Below, piece after piece: positions 1-6,922 of a stretch of DNA of 8,636 nt. The position numbers and the translations under genes were made by a program. The notes beneath the pieces were generated by a model, which worked only from the letters and a program-made list of their open reading frames with translations, searched no databases and was not told the origin of the DNA. How positions within the stretch are numbered: position 1 is the first letter of the stretch; each line of letters opens with the position of its first letter. Source of the stretch: Niastella sp. (GTDB lineage: Bacteria > Bacteroidota > Bacteroidia > Chitinophagales > Chitinophagaceae); assembly GCA_021154515.1 (NCBI GenBank), contig JAJKIL010000086.1, positions 1 through 8,636 on the forward strand, read 5' to 3'.

Positions 1-222
1 GCTTTGATGAATTTTATTATTGATTACAGGGTGCGAAAGTCGGTAAATTATATCATACCCAAAAACCACCACTATAATTAAGTATAGAGCGGAAAACGGC
101 AAGTGGAACGTTATTCCCCATTCCGGTTGTAACTACTTCTATTTCCATTGCTTGCAAGGATTTGGCCTTATGTGGAACATACCCGGTATTCAATTGCATG
201 TAACCCTGATGATAAAACTATT
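1..222. other. Intergenic stretch, no gene recognised
   Basis: AT-rich sequence with no convincing gene. A short + strand reading frame is open from the window edge to a TAA at 79-81 (about 26 codons, including MNFIIDYRVRKSVNYII). It could be the tail of an upstream gene, but it resembles nothing I know and its codon use is unlike that of the neighbours. On the - strand a 32-codon frame (starting MEIEVVTTGMG) is equally unconvincing. I see no tRNA, terminator or repeat here. Confidence 0.4.
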
Positions 223-226
223 AACA

Positions 227-263
227 CCCTGTGAAGAACTGTTTTGATGATTTTTTCACAGGG
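227..263. promoter_or_regulatory. Dyad flanking the -33 element of the nrdBA promoter (candidate operator)
   Basis: A perfect 9-bp inverted repeat, CCCTGTGAA (227-235) and TTCACAGGG (255-263), is centred on position 245, on the putative -33 TTG (244-246) of the nrdBA promoter. That is the geometry expected of a repressor or activator site. The arms do not resemble an NrdR box (ACACnATAT-type). Each arm lies within one mismatch of a DnaA box (TTATnCACA): TGTGAAGAA at 230-238 on the opposite strand and TTTTTCACA at 252-260. E. coli nrdAB is controlled by DnaA, so DnaA is one possible ligand, but this is inference from degenerate matches. A large-loop RNA hairpin ending the upstream transcript is a less likely reading, as no T-run follows. 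Confidence 0.4.
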
Positions 264-275
264 GTATTACTTTCG
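244..275 (+). promoter_or_regulatory. Bacteroidota-type promoter for nrdBA
   Basis: TTG at 244-246 is followed after 21 bases by TACTTTCG (268-275), a one-mismatch fit to the Bacteroidota -7 element TAnnTTTG. Transcription would start near 280-283. That gives a leader of roughly 205 nt before nrdB and places the start about 14 nt upstream of the structured RNA element at 296. The spacing and position support the call; no second promoter of equal quality lies between here and nrdB. Confidence 0.5.
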
Positions 276-295
276 TAGAGGTTCTTATTAATAAT

Positions 296-396
296 TTGTT
301 ACGGTGCTGACTGAATGACATCATACCAATCAGTCAAACCCAGGAGACCTGCCGGTAACAAAGTATGTTTGGAACTTTCCCGATAAGGTACCGGCA
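296..396 (+). promoter_or_regulatory. Core-less B12-box RNA leader (cobalamin-riboswitch-like) upstream of nrdBA
   Basis: AACCCAGGAGACCTGCC (337-353) matches the B12 box of cobalamin riboswitches at all but one position. The flanks also follow riboswitch layout. TTGTTAC (296-302) pairs with GTAACAA (355-361) as P1. GGT (303-305) pairs with GCC (351-353) as in P2, with one bulged G. A hairpin TGACTGA/TCAGTCA (308-314/330-336, 15-nt loop) follows GGT, as in the metE riboswitch of this window. What should come next, the TTAAAAGGGAA junction, P3-P6, L5 and the GCCACTG segment, is absent: the B12 box follows the hairpin directly. An alternative helix TGCCGGTA/TACCGGCA (350-357/389-396) competes with P1. 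Seen: these matches and pairings. Inferred: a decayed riboswitch or a compact new RNA. Known cobalamin binding needs the missing core, so binding is unlikely in the usual way. Confidence 0.6.
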
Positions 397-403
397 AATG
401 ATT

Positions 404-426
404 AATGCTTCAGCATTTCACGTGAA
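404..426 (+). other. Small hairpins in the nrdB leader
   Basis: AATGC/GCATT (404-408/413-417, loop TTCA) forms a small hairpin. It abuts the 10-bp palindrome TTCACGTGAA (417-426). CTTCA (408-412) could instead pair with TGAAG (423-427). No T-run follows, so this is not an intrinsic terminator. The segment probably belongs to the structured 5' leader between the B12-box element and the nrdB start, but no function can be assigned. Confidence 0.3.
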
Positions 427-487
427 GTTATGGGGTTGCTATCTGCTGTCGTGCCGCATTTTTAACATTCTAACCACTATAGTAGTC

Positions 488-1459
488 ATGCAGACCGAAA
501 ATGAAGTGTTGTTACAGGAAAACAAGGACCGTTTTGTTATTCTTCCAATAAAATATCCCACAATATGGGAAATGTATAAAAAGCATGAAGCCAGCTTCTG
601 GACGGCTGAGGAAATTGATTTAAGTGGCGACCTGAAAGACTGGGCTGCGTTGAATGATGGCGAGCGTCATTTTATTTCACATGTACTGGCCTTCTTTGCC
701 GCCAGTGATGGTATTGTGAATGAAAACCTGGCAGTGAATTTTATGAGCGAAGTGCAGTTGCCCGAAGCGCGCTGCTTTTACGGTTTTCAGATCATGATGG
801 AGAACATTCACTCAGAAACGTATGCATTACTGATAGATACATATGTTAAAGATGTTAACGAAAAAGACAGGCTGTTCCACGCCATCGATACTGTACCAGC
901 TGTTAAGAAAAAAGCGGAGTGGGCATTGCGTTGGATCGAACAAGGGAACTTCGCCGAACGTTTAGTAGCATTTGCAGCAGTAGAAGGTATTTTCTTCAGC
1001 GGTAGTTTCTGTTCTATTTTCTGGATGAAGAAAAGAGGGTTGATGCCCGGTCTTACATTCAGCAATGAATTGATTAGCCGTGACGAAGGATTGCATTGCG
1101 AATTTGCCTGCCTGTTATACAGCATGCTGAATACCAAACTAACACAGGAGCAGGTGTTCGATATCATTGGCGATGCCGTACGTATTGAAAAAGAATTTAT
1201 CACCGAAGCATTACCGGTTGACCTTATTGGAATGAACGCCCGGTTAATGCAACAGTATATTGAATTTGTTGCCGACAGATGGTTGGGCGAACTGGGGTAC
1301 CCCAAAATGTTCAACGCCACCAATCCGTTCGACTTTATGGAAATGATCTCGCTGCAGGGTAAAACCAACTTCTTTGAAAAGAGGGTGGGCGATTACCGCA
1401 AAGCCGGGGTAAATAATAGCAAAGAGTCGCAACAGTTTTCCCTTGATGAAGATTTCTAA
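488..1459 (+). CDS. nrdB: Class Ia ribonucleotide reductase, beta (radical-generating) subunit
   Basis: A 323-residue R2 protein that houses the di-iron/tyrosyl radical cofactor and passes the radical to NrdA for reduction of ribonucleoside diphosphates in the cytoplasm. Expected ligands are all visible: Asp74 (AASDG), Glu105 and His108 (ENIHSETY), Glu166 (AAVEGIFF), Glu200 and His203 (RDEGLH). The radical Tyr112 sits four residues after His108, so this is a tyrosyl-radical enzyme, not a radical-less variant. Tyr303 lies 21 residues from the end, near where E. coli has the transfer residue Tyr356. The tail SLDEDF is the acidic segment that docks on NrdA. The frame is open from an ATG at 365, but those 41 residues resemble no NrdB and overlap the structured leader. 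The start at 488 gives MQTENEVLLQENKDRFV, which fits Bacteroidota homologues. No Shine-Dalgarno sequence is seen. nrdA follows after 85 bases. Confidence 0.95.
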   Translation: MQTENEVLLQENKDRFVILPIKYPTIWEMYKKHEASFWTAEEIDLSGDLKDWAALNDGERHFISHVLAFFAASDGIVNENLAVNFMSEVQLPEARCFYGFQIMMENIHSETYALLIDTYVKDVNEKDRLFHAIDTVPAVKKKAEWALRWIEQGNFAERLVAFAAVEGIFFSGSFCSIFWMKKRGLMPGLTFSNELISRDEGLHCEFACLLYSMLNTKLTQEQVFDIIGDAVRIEKEFITEALPVDLIGMNARLMQQYIEFVADRWLGELGYPKMFNATNPFDFMEMISLQGKTNFFEKRVGDYRKAGVNNSKESQQFSLDEDF

Positions 1460-1544
1460 GGAGATCGCAAAGGCCAGAGCGTAAAAAATCCAGCATCCCG
1501 AAAGATCGGAAATATTATTTGATAGCACTATAAACTCCATTGAC

Positions 1545-3914
1545 ATGAACGTATTAAAAAGGAACGGGAAAAAAGAAACAGTAAAGTTCGATAAGATCAC
1601 GGCGCGTATTCAGAAACTGTCGTATGGATTGAGCCCGCTGGTTGATGTGATAGAAGTAACAAAAAAAGTAATTGAAGGTATTTATGATGGGGTTACCACC
1701 AGCGAGCTGGATAACCTGGCTGCTGAAACAGCCGCCTCCTTAACTACCAAGCATCCCGATTATGCATTGCTGGCCTCACGTATAGCAGTGAGCAACCTGC
1801 ATAAGAATACCGAGAAATCATTCTCAGCAACCATGAAGCGGTTGTATGATTATACCGATTCAGCTACAGGCCGTAAAATGCCTTTGCTGGCCGATGACGT
1901 AATGGAGATCATCGAGGCCCATGCAGAGTTGCTGGATAGCTCTATTATTTACGACCGCGATTTCGGTTTTGATTATTTCGGTTTTAAAACACTGGAGAAA
2001 TCATACCTGCTGCGGATAGATGGCGTAATTGCCGAGCGCCCCCAGCATATGTACATGCGCGTATCGATCGGTATTCATAAAGAAGATATTGAAAGCGCTA
2101 TTAAAACATACAACCTGATGAGTGAGCGCTGGTTTACCCATGCCACGCCTACTTTATTCAATGGTGGTACGCCCAAGCCGCAAATGTCATCCTGCTTTTT
2201 GCTGACCATGAAAGACGACAGCATCGATGGTATTTACGATACGCTGAAACAAACAGCTAAAATTTCACAAAGTGCCGGTGGTATCGGTTTATCTATTCAC
2301 AACGTACGCGCTACCGGTAGTTATATAGGTGGCACCAATGGCACCAGCAATGGTATTATACCCATGTTACGCGTGTTCAACGATACTGCCCGTTATGTTG
2401 ACCAGGGAGGTGGCAAACGCAAAGGCGCCTTTGCTATTTACCTGGAACCCTGGCATGCCGACATCGTAGAGTTCCTTGATCTGCGTAAGAACCACGGAAA
2501 AGAAGAAATGCGCGCAAGGGACCTTTTCTATGCGCTGTGGATAAACGACCTGTTCATGAAACGCGTGGAATCGAATGGCGACTGGAGCCTGTTCTGTCCC
2601 AATGAAGCGCCTGGTTTAGCCGACACATTTGGCGATGAATTTGAAGCGTTGTACAATCGCTATGAAGCAGAAGGCCGTCAACGTAAAGTGATAAAAGCAC
2701 AGGACCTGTGGTTTGCCATTTTAGAAGCGCAAATTGAAACCGGTACGCCTTACATGCTGTATAAGGATGCGGCCAACCGTAAGAGCAACCAGCAGAACCT
2801 GGGAACCATCAAAAGCAGCAACCTGTGTACAGAGATCCTGGAGTATACCAGCGCTGATGAAGTAGCCGTATGTAACCTGGCTTCACTGGCATTGCCCCGC
2901 TTTGTAAATGAAGGAAAGTTCGATTTCGATAAATTATACGAAGTAACCTACCACGCTGCACGTAACCTCAATCGCATCATCGATAATAACTATTATCCGA
3001 TCGAGGAAGCAAAACGTTCAAACATGCGTCACCGCCCGATCGGGTTAGGCGTGCAGGGTTTGGCCGATGTGTTCATCCTGCTGCGTTTACCTTTTGAAAG
3101 CGATCTGGCAAAAATGTTGAACAAGAACATTTTTGAGACCATTTACTATGCAGCCATGACAGCCAGCAAGGATATGGCGATAGAGCAAGGCCCGTATGAA
3201 ACCTTTGCCGGTTCACCCTTATCAAAAGGACAATTCCAGTTCGATCTGTGGAATGTAGAACCATCAAACCGGTACGACTGGAATGCATTACGTGCAGAAG
3301 TAATGAAACATGGCGTGCGCAACTCCTTGCTGGTAGCGCCCATGCCAACCGCTTCTACTTCACAGATCTTAGGTAACAACGAATGTTTTGAACCCTATAC
3401 ATCAAACATCTATGTTCGCCGGGTATTGAGTGGTGAGTTTATCATTGTAAACAAACACCTGTTGAAAGACCTGGTACAACTGGGTCTTTGGAACGAAACC
3501 ATGAAGAATAAGATCATTGTTGCTAACGGTTCTATCCAAAGTATCAATGAAATACCTGCCGAGATCAAAGCGTTGTACAAAACCGTATGGGAAATAAAAC
3601 AACGTCATTTGATTGACATGGCGGCCGATCGCGGCGCATTCATTTGCCAGTCGCAATCGCTGAACCTGTTTGTTGATAATCCAACTGTGGCCAAACTTAC
3701 CTCCATGCACTTCTATTCATGGAAAGTGGGTTTGAAAACAGGGATGTATTATCTGCGTACACAGGCAGCTTCCCAGGCGGTGCAGTTCACCGTTGAAAAA
3801 CAAGGCAGCCGTCAAATGGAGCCTGTAGTACCTAAATCAGGTGAAAGCAACGATGAGATAATAGAAGGCCAGGTGTGCACTATGGAAGAAGGTTGCGTTA
3901 CCTGCAGCTCATAG
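1545..3914 (+). CDS. nrdA: Class Ia ribonucleotide reductase, alpha (catalytic) subunit
   Basis: A 789-residue R1 protein that reduces NDPs to dNDPs with the radical supplied by NrdB. Residues 1 to about 90 form the ATP-cone domain for overall dATP/ATP control. Catalytic residues are all present: Cys217 (MSSCFLL) and Cys443 (AVCNLAS) as the redox pair, and Asn426, Cys428 and Glu430 in SNLCTE as the radical site. Tyr735-Tyr736 (KTGMYY) is the radical-transfer pair. The C-terminal shuttle cysteines Cys784 and Cys787 (GCVTC) are re-reduced by thioredoxin or glutaredoxin. Length and motif order are normal, with no break. It is probably co-transcribed with nrdB: the 85-bp gap (1460-1544) holds a small CCGA/TCGG hairpin and only a poor internal promoter candidate (TA-N3-TTTG, 3 rather than 2 spacer bases). 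A strong terminator follows the stop. Confidence 0.96.
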   Translation: MNVLKRNGKKETVKFDKITARIQKLSYGLSPLVDVIEVTKKVIEGIYDGVTTSELDNLAAETAASLTTKHPDYALLASRIAVSNLHKNTEKSFSATMKRLYDYTDSATGRKMPLLADDVMEIIEAHAELLDSSIIYDRDFGFDYFGFKTLEKSYLLRIDGVIAERPQHMYMRVSIGIHKEDIESAIKTYNLMSERWFTHATPTLFNGGTPKPQMSSCFLLTMKDDSIDGIYDTLKQTAKISQSAGGIGLSIHNVRATGSYIGGTNGTSNGIIPMLRVFNDTARYVDQGGGKRKGAFAIYLEPWHADIVEFLDLRKNHGKEEMRARDLFYALWINDLFMKRVESNGDWSLFCPNEAPGLADTFGDEFEALYNRYEAEGRQRKVIKAQDLWFAILEAQIETGTPYMLYKDAANRKSNQQNLGTIKSSNLCTEILEYTSADEVAVCNLASLALPRFVNEGKFDFDKLYEVTYHAARNLNRIIDNNYYPIEEAKRSNMRHRPIGLGVQGLADVFILLRLPFESDLAKMLNKNIFETIYYAAMTASKDMAIEQGPYETFAGSPLSKGQFQFDLWNVEPSNRYDWNALRAEVMKHGVRNSLLVAPMPTASTSQILGNNECFEPYTSNIYVRRVLSGEFIIVNKHLLKDLVQLGLWNETMKNKIIVANGSIQSINEIPAEIKALYKTVWEIKQRHLIDMAADRGAFICQSQSLNLFVDNPTVAKLTSMHFYSWKVGLKTGMYYLRTQAASQAVQFTVEKQGSRQMEPVVPKSGESNDEIIEGQVCTMEEGCVTCSS

Positions 3915-3952
3915 TCTTCACAGCTCGAATATATACCAAGTATTGAACACAG

Positions 3953-3980
3953 AGAGCCTCCATAAGGGGGCTCTTTTTTT
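3953..3980 (+). terminator. Rho-independent terminator of nrdBA
   Basis: AGAGCCTCC (3953-3961) pairs with GGGGGCTCT (3966-3974) over 9 bp with one G-T wobble. The loop is ATAA, and six more T residues follow (3975-3980). It lies 39 bases past the nrdA stop and closes the nrdBA transcript before the 11-bp repeat array. Confidence 0.9.
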
Positions 3981-4005
3981 ATGTGTTGGTTGTTTGAAAG
4001 TTATG

Positions 4006-4121
4006 TAGCCCCAGGGTTTTCTTAAGGTCCTCTTAGGGCCTTCTTAAGCTCATCTTAGGGTTTAAACCCTAAGATGACCTAAGGATAACCTTAGGATAAC
4101 CCTAAGATGACCCTGGGATGG
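4006..4121. repeat. Mirror-symmetric array of ten 11-bp units
   Basis: Five 11-bp units on the left (4006-4060), a TTTAAA centre (4061-4066) and five 11-bp units on the right (4067-4121) form one large imperfect palindrome. Right units are CCCTAAGATGA, CCTAAGGATAA, CCTTAGGATAA, CCCTAAGATGA and CCCTGGGATGG; left units are variants of the reverse complement, such as TCATCTTAGGG and TTTTCTTAAGG. The inner 26 bp (4051-4076) is a perfect palindrome, and the outer ends CCCAGGGT (4010-4017) and ACCCTGGG (4110-4117) also match. It lies between the nrdBA terminator and the metE promoter. It could be a dispersed intergenic repeat, a cruciform or a phased protein-binding array; no coding potential is seen. 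Confidence 0.8.
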
Positions 4122-4181
4122 AACATGGGTAAGACATCCTTAATACGACTTAGCCAATTGGGTCAGTCACCAGCTTGCGGA

Positions 4182-4210
4182 TTGGTTACCTGTTTATTTC
4201 CCTATATTTG
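4182..4210 (+). promoter_or_regulatory. Bacteroidota-type promoter for the metE transcript
   Basis: TTG (4182-4184) is followed after 18 bases by TATATTTG (4203-4210), a perfect match to the -7 consensus TAnnTTTG. Transcription would begin a few bases downstream, about 20-25 nt before the P1 helix of the cobalamin riboswitch at 4238, which is the usual arrangement. Confidence 0.7.
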
Positions 4211-4237
4211 CACTTCAGTTCTTTACTTTAACACTTG

Positions 4238-4459
4238 TTTTTAGGTTTCTCTTCTGACCTGAACGGGAGAAAATTAAAAAGGAACCGTGTGAGAATCACG
4301 GGCTGTCGCGCAACTGTATGTTGTAGTGGGGTATAGCCTCACAGCGCTGCATAATAAGCCACTGTATCAACCTCAATGGTATGGGAAGGCATGTAGCAAA
4401 ACAACGAGCCAGGATACTTGCCTGAAAATTGAGACCAATGCTTTCGCGGTTAAAAAGCA
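4238..4459 (+). promoter_or_regulatory. Cobalamin (B12) riboswitch upstream of metE
   Basis: All hallmarks of the cobalamin aptamer appear in order. P1/P2: TTTTTAGGT (4238-4246) pairs with GCCTGAAAA (4420-4428). A variable hairpin follows (TTTCTC/GAGAAA). The junction TTAAAAAGGAA is at 4274-4284. The helix CCGTG/CACGG (4285-4289/4297-4301) comes next, then L5 with GCTGTCGCGCAACTG, GCCACTG (4358-4364), TGGGAAGGC (4382-4390) and the B12 box GAGCCAGGATACTTGCC (4406-4422). After P1 a hairpin TGCTTT/AAAGCA (4439-4444/4454-4459) presents CGCG in its loop (4445-4448), able to kiss CGCG in L5 (4307-4310) as in the known L5-L13 interaction. It should turn metE down when cobalamin is present, the usual logic for the B12-independent enzyme. 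Confidence 0.93.
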
Positions 4460-4565
4460 GCAGTCAGGAACAGTTGATCACCTCACATTGTAACTGTTTC
4501 TCTCTAACACTTTATCACGAAAGCATACACATTAAACGTAAAGACATTAATACTATTCATTAATG
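4438..4565 (+). promoter_or_regulatory. Expression platform of the metE riboswitch
   Basis: ATGCTTTCG (4438-4446) is perfectly complementary to CGAAAGCAT (4518-4526). That pairing would destroy the kissing-loop hairpin at 4439-4459, so the two states exclude each other. Inside the long-range helix, GGAACAGTT (4468-4476) pairs with AACTGTTTC (4492-4500). A last hairpin CATTAAT/ATTAATG (4545-4551/4559-4565) ends 16 bases before the metE ATG. No T-run follows any stem, so control is more likely at translation than by intrinsic termination; this is inference. Confidence 0.6.
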
Positions 4566-4581
4566 TTTCTCAAAATGTTTT

Positions 4582-6897
4582 ATGCGTATGCTAACACACA
4601 ATCTTGGGTTCCCCCGTATTGGGGCGCAACGCCAGTTAAAAAAAGCCAGTGAACAATACTGGGCAGGTAACATTACCAGGTCTGAATTATTTCTTACCGC
4701 TAAAAAGATCAGGGAAGAAAACTGGTTATTGCAAAAGCAGGCCGGTATCGACATGATACCCTGTAACGATTTCAGCTTTTACGACCAGGTGCTGGATATG
4801 TCGTTGCTGCTGGGCGCTGTTCCGCCCCGTTATACGCCTGTGGCAACCGATATCAAAGAAAATACAGAGATTGATCTGTATTTCGCCATGGCCCGCGGTT
4901 ATCAGCAACAGGGCCTCGATATCACCGCCATGGAAATGACGAAATGGTTCGATACCAACTACCATTACATTGTGCCTGAATTTACAGCCGGCCAGCAGTT
5001 CCGCATACTGAGTGATAAGCTGTTCCATGAATTCAACGAATGCCAGCGCGTAACCGGTACTACGCCTAAACCAGTTTTGATTGGGCCTGTTTCATATTTA
5101 TTGTTAGGGAAAGAAAAAGACAACCAGCCCTTTGACCGGATTGACCTGTTAAAGCAGTTGTTACCTGTATACATTGAGGTGTTGAAGAAACTGGAAGAGA
5201 ACGGCGCCATCTGGGTGCAGATAGATGAACCCTTCCTGGCAACAGATCTTACCGATAAACAAAAGCAGGCATTTGAGTATGCATATAAAGAGATACGCAA
5301 ACAATGCGGCGACCTGAAAATATTGCTGGCAACTTACTTTGAAGGCTTACAGGAGAACACAAACCTGGCCGTGAACCTGCCGGTATGCGCCCTGCATATT
5401 GACCTGGTTCGGGCGCCACAACAGGTGGATGAAATAGTAAAAGCGCTGCCACCCAAACTGTCATTATCGTTAGGAGTGGTAGATGGCCGTAACATCTGGA
5501 AGAACGATTACAGCAAATCACTGGCCCTGATAGAGAAAGCAAAAGCAGTCATCGGAGAGGATCGCCTTATGCTGGCGCCTTCCTGTTCCCTGTTGCATTC
5601 GCCTGTTGACCTGGAAGGTGAGACTGCGTTGGATGCCGACATTAAAGACTGGATGGCTTTTGCCAAACAAAAGCTTTATGAGATCAATGATCTAAAACAA
5701 ATAGTGGCCGGCAATAATGAATTGTTGAAGAAAAATACAGCCATCATAGAAAGCCGCCATAATTCAACCCGCATTCATAAGAAAGTGGTAAAAGACCGGG
5801 TGGCTGCTATTAAAGATGCCGATGCAACCCGCACGAGTGAATTTACCGTTCGCCAGCACATCCAACAGCAAAGGTTTCATTTACCATTATTCCCCACTAC
5901 TACCATTGGGTCGTTTCCGCAAACAGAAGAGATCCGCCAGTTGCGCGCTAAATTGAAAAAGGGCGATCTGATGCAACAACAATACGAATCGGAAATAGAA
6001 GAAGCAACCATCTCCGCCATTCGCGTACAGGAGGAAATTGGGTTGGATGTACTGGTGCATGGTGAGTTTGAACGCAATGACATGGTGGAGTATTTTGGCG
6101 AACAGCTCGATGGCTTTCTGTTCACTAAGAACGGCTGGGTACAAAGCTATGGCAGCCGTTGTGTGAAACCACCGGTTATTGCAGGTGATGTAAGCAGAAC
6201 CAGTGATATGACCGTTCGATGGAGCACCTTTGCACAGGCACAAACCAACAGGCTGATGAAAGGGATGCTTACCGGCCCCGTGACCATATTGCAGTGGTCG
6301 TTTGTACGGGACGATCAACCGAGATGGCAAACCGCATTTCAGATTGCCCTGGCCATCAGAGATGAAGTGGTGGCGCTGGAAAAAGCAGGCATCAAAGTAA
6401 TTCAAATAGATGAGCCGGCTATTCGCGAAGGATTGCCATTGAGAAAGAAGGATGGCCCGGCGTACCTGGAATGGGCGGTAAAAGCATTTCGCCTCTCGGC
6501 CAGTGGGGTAAAGGATGAAACCCAGATCCATACCCATATGTGTTATAGCGAGTTCAATGATATTATGGAACACATCGCCAAAATGGATGCCGATGTAATC
6601 ACTATTGAAACAAGCCGGTCGCAAATGGAGTTGCTGGAAGCCTTTGCCCGGTTCAAATATCCGAATGAAATAGGCCCCGGGGTATATGACATTCACTCCC
6701 CACGGGTACCCACAGTGGAAGAAATGACCTATTTGCTGGAGAAAGCAGCCGCTTTATTGCCGGTTAAAAACCTATGGGTAAATCCTGACTGCGGGTTAAA
6801 AACCCGCCGCTGGACGGAGACCATTGCCGCGTTGAAGAACATGGTACAGGCCGCGAGTGAAGCGAGGGAGAAAGTACAACAACCAGCATTACTCTAA
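4582..6897 (+). CDS. metE: Cobalamin-independent methionine synthase
   Basis: A 771-residue enzyme that transfers the methyl group of 5-methyltetrahydropteroyl-tri-L-glutamate to homocysteine, the last step of methionine synthesis, in the cytoplasm without B12. The N-terminal half (about 1-400, opening THNLGFPRIGAQRQLKKA) is the non-catalytic barrel. The C-terminal half (about 430-760, from PTTTIGSFPQT) is the catalytic barrel. Zinc ligands are visible at His652 and Cys654 (THMCYSEF), Glu676 (ITIETSRS) and Cys737 (NPDCGLKTR). Length and motifs are normal, so it should be active. The ATG at 4582 is chosen; an in-frame ATG at 4588 would be equally acceptable, as homologues begin close to THNLGFPR. 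It sits behind a full cobalamin riboswitch and is probably expressed when B12 is scarce. A long hairpin follows the stop, so readthrough into the thioesterase gene is uncertain. Confidence 0.97.
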   Translation: MRMLTHNLGFPRIGAQRQLKKASEQYWAGNITRSELFLTAKKIREENWLLQKQAGIDMIPCNDFSFYDQVLDMSLLLGAVPPRYTPVATDIKENTEIDLYFAMARGYQQQGLDITAMEMTKWFDTNYHYIVPEFTAGQQFRILSDKLFHEFNECQRVTGTTPKPVLIGPVSYLLLGKEKDNQPFDRIDLLKQLLPVYIEVLKKLEENGAIWVQIDEPFLATDLTDKQKQAFEYAYKEIRKQCGDLKILLATYFEGLQENTNLAVNLPVCALHIDLVRAPQQVDEIVKALPPKLSLSLGVVDGRNIWKNDYSKSLALIEKAKAVIGEDRLMLAPSCSLLHSPVDLEGETALDADIKDWMAFAKQKLYEINDLKQIVAGNNELLKKNTAIIESRHNSTRIHKKVVKDRVAAIKDADATRTSEFTVRQHIQQQRFHLPLFPTTTIGSFPQTEEIRQLRAKLKKGDLMQQQYESEIEEATISAIRVQEEIGLDVLVHGEFERNDMVEYFGEQLDGFLFTKNGWVQSYGSRCVKPPVIAGDVSRTSDMTVRWSTFAQAQTNRLMKGMLTGPVTILQWSFVRDDQPRWQTAFQIALAIRDEVVALEKAGIKVIQIDEPAIREGLPLRKKDGPAYLEWAVKAFRLSASGVKDETQIHTHMCYSEFNDIMEHIAKMDADVITIETSRSQMELLEAFARFKYPNEIGPGVYDIHSPRVPTVEEMTYLLEKAAALLPVKNLWVNPDCGLKTRRWTETIAALKNMVQAASEAREKVQQPALL

Positions 6898-6922
6898 GTA
6901 AGACCACTTTCATTTTAAGTTT

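Noticed and set aside
1..81. 3' end of an upstream + strand gene
   Set aside because: Only 26 codons are visible, with no recognisable motif and atypical codon use; it cannot be supported.
364..371. TATGTTTG, a perfect match to the -7 consensus, as a second nrdB promoter
   Set aside because: No TTG lies at the right distance upstream, and the site lies inside the loop of the anti-P1 helix; a chance match is likely.
365..487. In-frame 41-codon N-terminal extension of nrdB
   Set aside because: It resembles no NrdB N-terminus and overlaps the structured leader, including the anti-P1 strand. The start at 488 matches the family.
4006..4121. CRISPR or telomere-like repeat (TTAGGG/CCCTAA units)
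   Set aside because: There are no spacers, the period is 11 bp rather than 6, and the array is inverted about its centre; the TTAGGG match is incidental.
4563..4652. 29-codon frame starting MFLKMFYAYANTQ that overlaps the metE start out of frame
   Set aside because: It has no family resemblance and no ribosome-binding signal, and its sequence is explained by metE in another frame. A translational-coupling role is possible but unsupported.
5887..6696. 269-codon open frame on the - strand inside metE
   Set aside because: It is a shadow of the metE coding strand, with no recognisable domain, and metE is intact over the whole stretch.
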